Shown in pieces: positions 61,794 through 64,000 of a DNA stretch of 64,000 nucleotides. The position numbers and the translations under genes were made by a program. Position 1 is the first letter of the stretch. Every line of letters starts with the position of its first letter. The notes under the pieces were generated by a model. It ran no database searches and had not been told where the DNA came from. It saw only the letters and a list, made by a program, of their open reading frames with translations. Source of the DNA: Gemmatimonadota bacterium (lineage in GTDB: Bacteria > Gemmatimonadota > Gemmatimonadetes > Gemmatimonadales > Gemmatimonadaceae); assembly GCA_003223455.1 (NCBI GenBank), contig QHVE01000019.1, forward strand, positions 65,247 to 129,246, in the 5' to 3' direction.

Positions 61794-63337
61794 ATGCGAG
61801 GTCCACACGTGCGCAGTGCAGTCGTCGGCCTTGCGACACTGATCGTCTGCACCGGCTCACTCCGCGCGCAGCAGGCGTCGGTGGTCGTCGGCTCGAGCTA
61901 CGAGCCGGGCATCGACGTCCTCGACTACGACGTGCGCCTCGAGCTCCCCGACACCGGCGCGTTCATCCGCGGCGACGTCACCGTCACCGCGCGCCGCGCC
62001 TCGACGGCGACGCGACTGCGGCTCGACCTCGTGGATTGGATGCTCGTACGAGAGGTCGAGGTGAACGGCACGCGGGTGCACGCGCAGCACTCGAGCGACG
62101 CGCTCGACGTGCCGCTGCCTGCCGGATCGGGCGACAGCGTGCGCGTACGCGTGGCGTACGAGGGCACAGTGCGCGACGGGCTCGTGGTGCGGAAAGACTC
62201 CCTGGAACGCTGGACCTGGTTCGGCGACAACTGGCCCAACCGCACGCGGCAGTGGCTCCCGACGGTGGACCACCCGAGCGAAAAGGCGACCGTGAGCTGG
62301 ACTGTCCGCGCACCCGAGCGGAACGTCGTGGTGGCGAACGGCGGATCGCTCGGCGCGATGCACCTCACCGTCGGCGGACGGCGCCGACTACGGCTGGCCG
62401 TACTGCTACGGCGACCGCGTACCGAACCCGGAGTACAACGACGGCAGCAGTCGGTGTACGTGCTGCCGGAGAGCCGGGCGTGGCTCCCCGGCGTCTTCAC
62501 CGCCACGGGACCGATCATGTCCCTCTACGAACGCCTCGTCGCGCCCTTCCCGTACGAGAAGCTCGCCCATCTCGAATCATCGACGCGCTTCGGCGGGATG
62601 GAGAATGCGAGCGCGATCTTCTACGACGGCAAGCTCTTCCCGACGCAGCGGGTGACCGACGGTCTCCTGGCGCACGAGATGGCGCACCAGTGGTTCGGCG
62701 ACGCCGTGACCGAGCGCGAGTGGGGGCACCTCTGGCTGTCCGAGGGTTTCGCGACCTACTTCGCCGCGCTCTGGGCACGAGAGAAAGGGGGCGAGGCCGC
62801 CTATCGAGCCGAGCTGGCGCAGATGCGAGCCACGGTGCTGGGCGACACCGTCGTCGCACGCCGGCCGGTGATCGACACGGCGCAGACGAACTCGTGTTGT
62901 CGATGCTCCATCACGAGCTGGGCGACAGCGCATTCTTCCGCGGGATCAGGAGCTACTACGCCGCGCACCGGCACGGCAACGCCACGAGCGACGACCTGCG
63001 CGTCGCGCTCGAGCGCTCGTCGGGCAGATCGCTCACCCAGTTCTTCGATCAGTGGCTGCGGCGGCCCGGGTTCGCCGAGCCGTCACTGGACTGGACGTAC
63101 GACGCGAGGAGTGGAACCGTCTCCGTCGTCGCGCGGCAGGAGGGACGGTTCGGCGCGTTCGCCCTCCCACTCACCGTGGTCGTCACGGAGTCCGATGACG
63201 CGACGAGGAGGCTGGTCGTCGACATTCCGGCAGAGCCGCGCGCGACGGTGCCGCTTCCGGGCCGATTCGCGCGCCGGCCGAAGTCGCTCGCCTTCGACCC
63301 CGACTCGACATTGCTGGCCCGAATCTCACGTCCATGA
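61794..63337 (+). pseudogene. M1-family metallopeptidase, damaged at two places
   Basis: A signal peptide (ATG at 61794, 4 bp past the previous stop) precedes the M1 N-domain (WTWFGDNWPNRTRQWLPTVD). At 62375-62443 a 69-bp copy of the neighbouring gene, read in a different frame, replaces the expected 50-60 residues before VYVLPES. The catalytic domain then reads on: GGMEN, zinc site HEMAHQWFGD and LSEGFATYF are intact. At about 62880-62895 the frame shifts after VIDTAQT, and sequence resumes as VLSMLHHELGDSAFFRGIRS in another frame to the stop at 63337; several residues of the usual NSYQKGxxVL segment are missing. Active-site residues survive but the product as written is broken. Confidence 0.82.
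62375..62443 (+). repeat. 69-bp exact direct repeat, copy B
   Basis: The copy inside the M1 peptidase gene. Its length is a multiple of three, so the reading frame is kept through it, but it encodes an Arg/Leu-rich stretch foreign to M1 enzymes. Confidence 0.95.
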
Positions 63338-64000
63338 TCGAACGTCGCGTGTTCGCGCTCGCGGGCGTGCTCCTCGCGCTCGCGCCGGCGCCGTCAGCTG
63401 CGCAGGCGGCGCTGCTGCCGCGATCGCAGGCGGAGTCGCTCATCGACGCGGGGCGCTGGACGGAGGCGGAGGAGATGCTGTACGCCGGCGTACGCGCACG
63501 ACCTCGAGACCCGATCGCGCGGGCGCGGCTCGGTCGATATCTCGCCGAAAAGGGTGCGCTCAGGGCGGGCCTCGTGCTCATCGAGGAAGCGGGCGAGTTC
63601 GGTCTGCCGACGACGACCGTGCGATCGCTCGCCACTCCGGTGCGGACGCTGCTCGACTGGCGGGAGCGTGTGGCGTCGTCGGCGCGCGACGCCACGATCC
63701 CCGTGCGACCACCCGCGGGCGATGGCGCGCTGATGCGATTCCCGATCTCACGCGGTGCGCGCGGCGATACGCTCTGGGCAGACCTGGTGCCGCGGATGGT
63801 CGCCTCCGACAGCGCATCGGGTGCGAACCCCTGCGTGGGCATCGAGACGATCGACGGCGCCGTCCCGTCGTTCGACGTCGCGAACCACGTCCTCGCGCTC
63901 CACGCCGATTCGCGGTCCGCCCTCGGCGCCGTCGGCCGCCGGTATCCCGTCCTTCGCTCGGACCACGACGTCCGCGTGCTTGTCGCGCCGGGCCGCGTGC
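63334..64000 (+). CDS. Exported TPR-like protein, 3' end cut by window edge
   Basis: The ATG at 63334 overlaps the M1 stop (ATGA). The visible 222 residues begin with a signal peptide (RRVFALAGVLLALAPAPSAAQA) and a TPR-like pair (AESLIDAGRWTEAEEMLYAG, ARARLGRYLAEKG). From ~residue 125 the sequence turns to beta-strands (DALMRF-like, GDTLWADLVPR, AVPSFDVANHVLAL) that recall retropepsin-like aspartic protease domains, but the catalytic Asp cannot be assigned and the end is missing. The function is open. Confidence 0.65.
   Translation, partial: MIERRVFALAGVLLALAPAPSAAQAALLPRSQAESLIDAGRWTEAEEMLYAGVRARPRDPIARARLGRYLAEKGALRAGLVLIEEAGEFGLPTTTVRSLATPVRTLLDWRERVASSARDATIPVRPPAGDGALMRFPISRGARGDTLWADLVPRMVASDSASGANPCVGIETIDGAVPSFDVANHVLALHADSRSALGAVGRRYPVLRSDHDVRVLVAPGRV

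Overview
The window is strongly G+C-rich bacterial chromosome of about 57 protein genes, with no rRNA, tRNA, phage, insertion sequence or CRISPR array that I can see. The mix points to a Gram-negative heterotroph, most likely of the Gemmatimonadota: an Omp85 outer-membrane protein, many lipoproteins whose mature part begins with Cys followed by short Ser/Pro/Thr stretches, flavin-dependent ThyX, a DUF1800/DUF1501 pair, a zinc-ribbon Ser/Thr kinase, and frequent GTG starts. The phylum is inferred from this gene mix, not from a marker-gene comparison.

Layout. 1-3.5 kb (minus): end-truncated Omp85 protein and rho. 4-7.2 kb (plus): three unknown or secreted proteins. 7.3-10.2 kb: a single-domain response regulator, an AraC-like regulator with a receiver-like N-terminus, a 45-residue lipoprotein and a TPR protein, forming a compact candidate signalling cassette. 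10.4-17 kb: deacetylase lipoprotein, bifunctional PBP, DUF1501 and DUF1800 proteins. 17.2-22.5 kb (plus): a large TPR regulator whose GGDEF-like and ATPase-like domains both look degenerate, a lipoprotein and two unknowns. 22.7-27.8 kb (plus): EF-G-like GTPase, then a translationally coupled trio (Rossmann/DUF2520 protein, panC, panB).

27.8-34.3 kb (minus): a tightly overlapping operon of two D-Ala-D-Ala-ligase-like ATP-grasp enzymes, a GNAT acetyltransferase and a lysine 2,3-aminomutase that is broken by a short deletion; then thyX and a GlcD-type flavoprotein, with a squalene/phytoene synthase running the other way. 35.6-42.8 kb (minus): a nine-gene run headed by a histone-H1/PhaF-like basic protein, with a GHMP kinase, M20 peptidase, RNase HI-like protein and zinc-ribbon protein. 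43.4-44.4 kb: ECF sigma factor and membrane partner. 44.5-47.6 kb (minus): lpd, GNAT, phosphoesterase and a 50-residue membrane protein. 47.8-54.3 kb: acyltransferase-like membrane protein, sucB, MDR oxidoreductase, zinc ribbon, MscS-helix protein, membrane protein. 54.6-64 kb (plus): gyrA, GGDEF cyclase, PLP deaminase, kinase, PQQ-type dehydrogenase, a damaged M1 peptidase and a truncated secreted protein.

The most distinctive non-coding signal is a set of six intergenic elements, each at a gene 3' end. They are nested palindromes with long arms made of short near-repeats around an inner hairpin; two of them (25.1 and 51.9 kb) are clearly homologous. Three shorter hairpins (1.76, 10.36 and 52.9 kb) share stem and loop sequence and look like a REP-type family. 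Two genes (kamA, M1 peptidase) carry frame-breaking lesions, and one of them contains an exact 69-bp copy of part of its neighbour, so either local sequence decay or assembly error should be considered.
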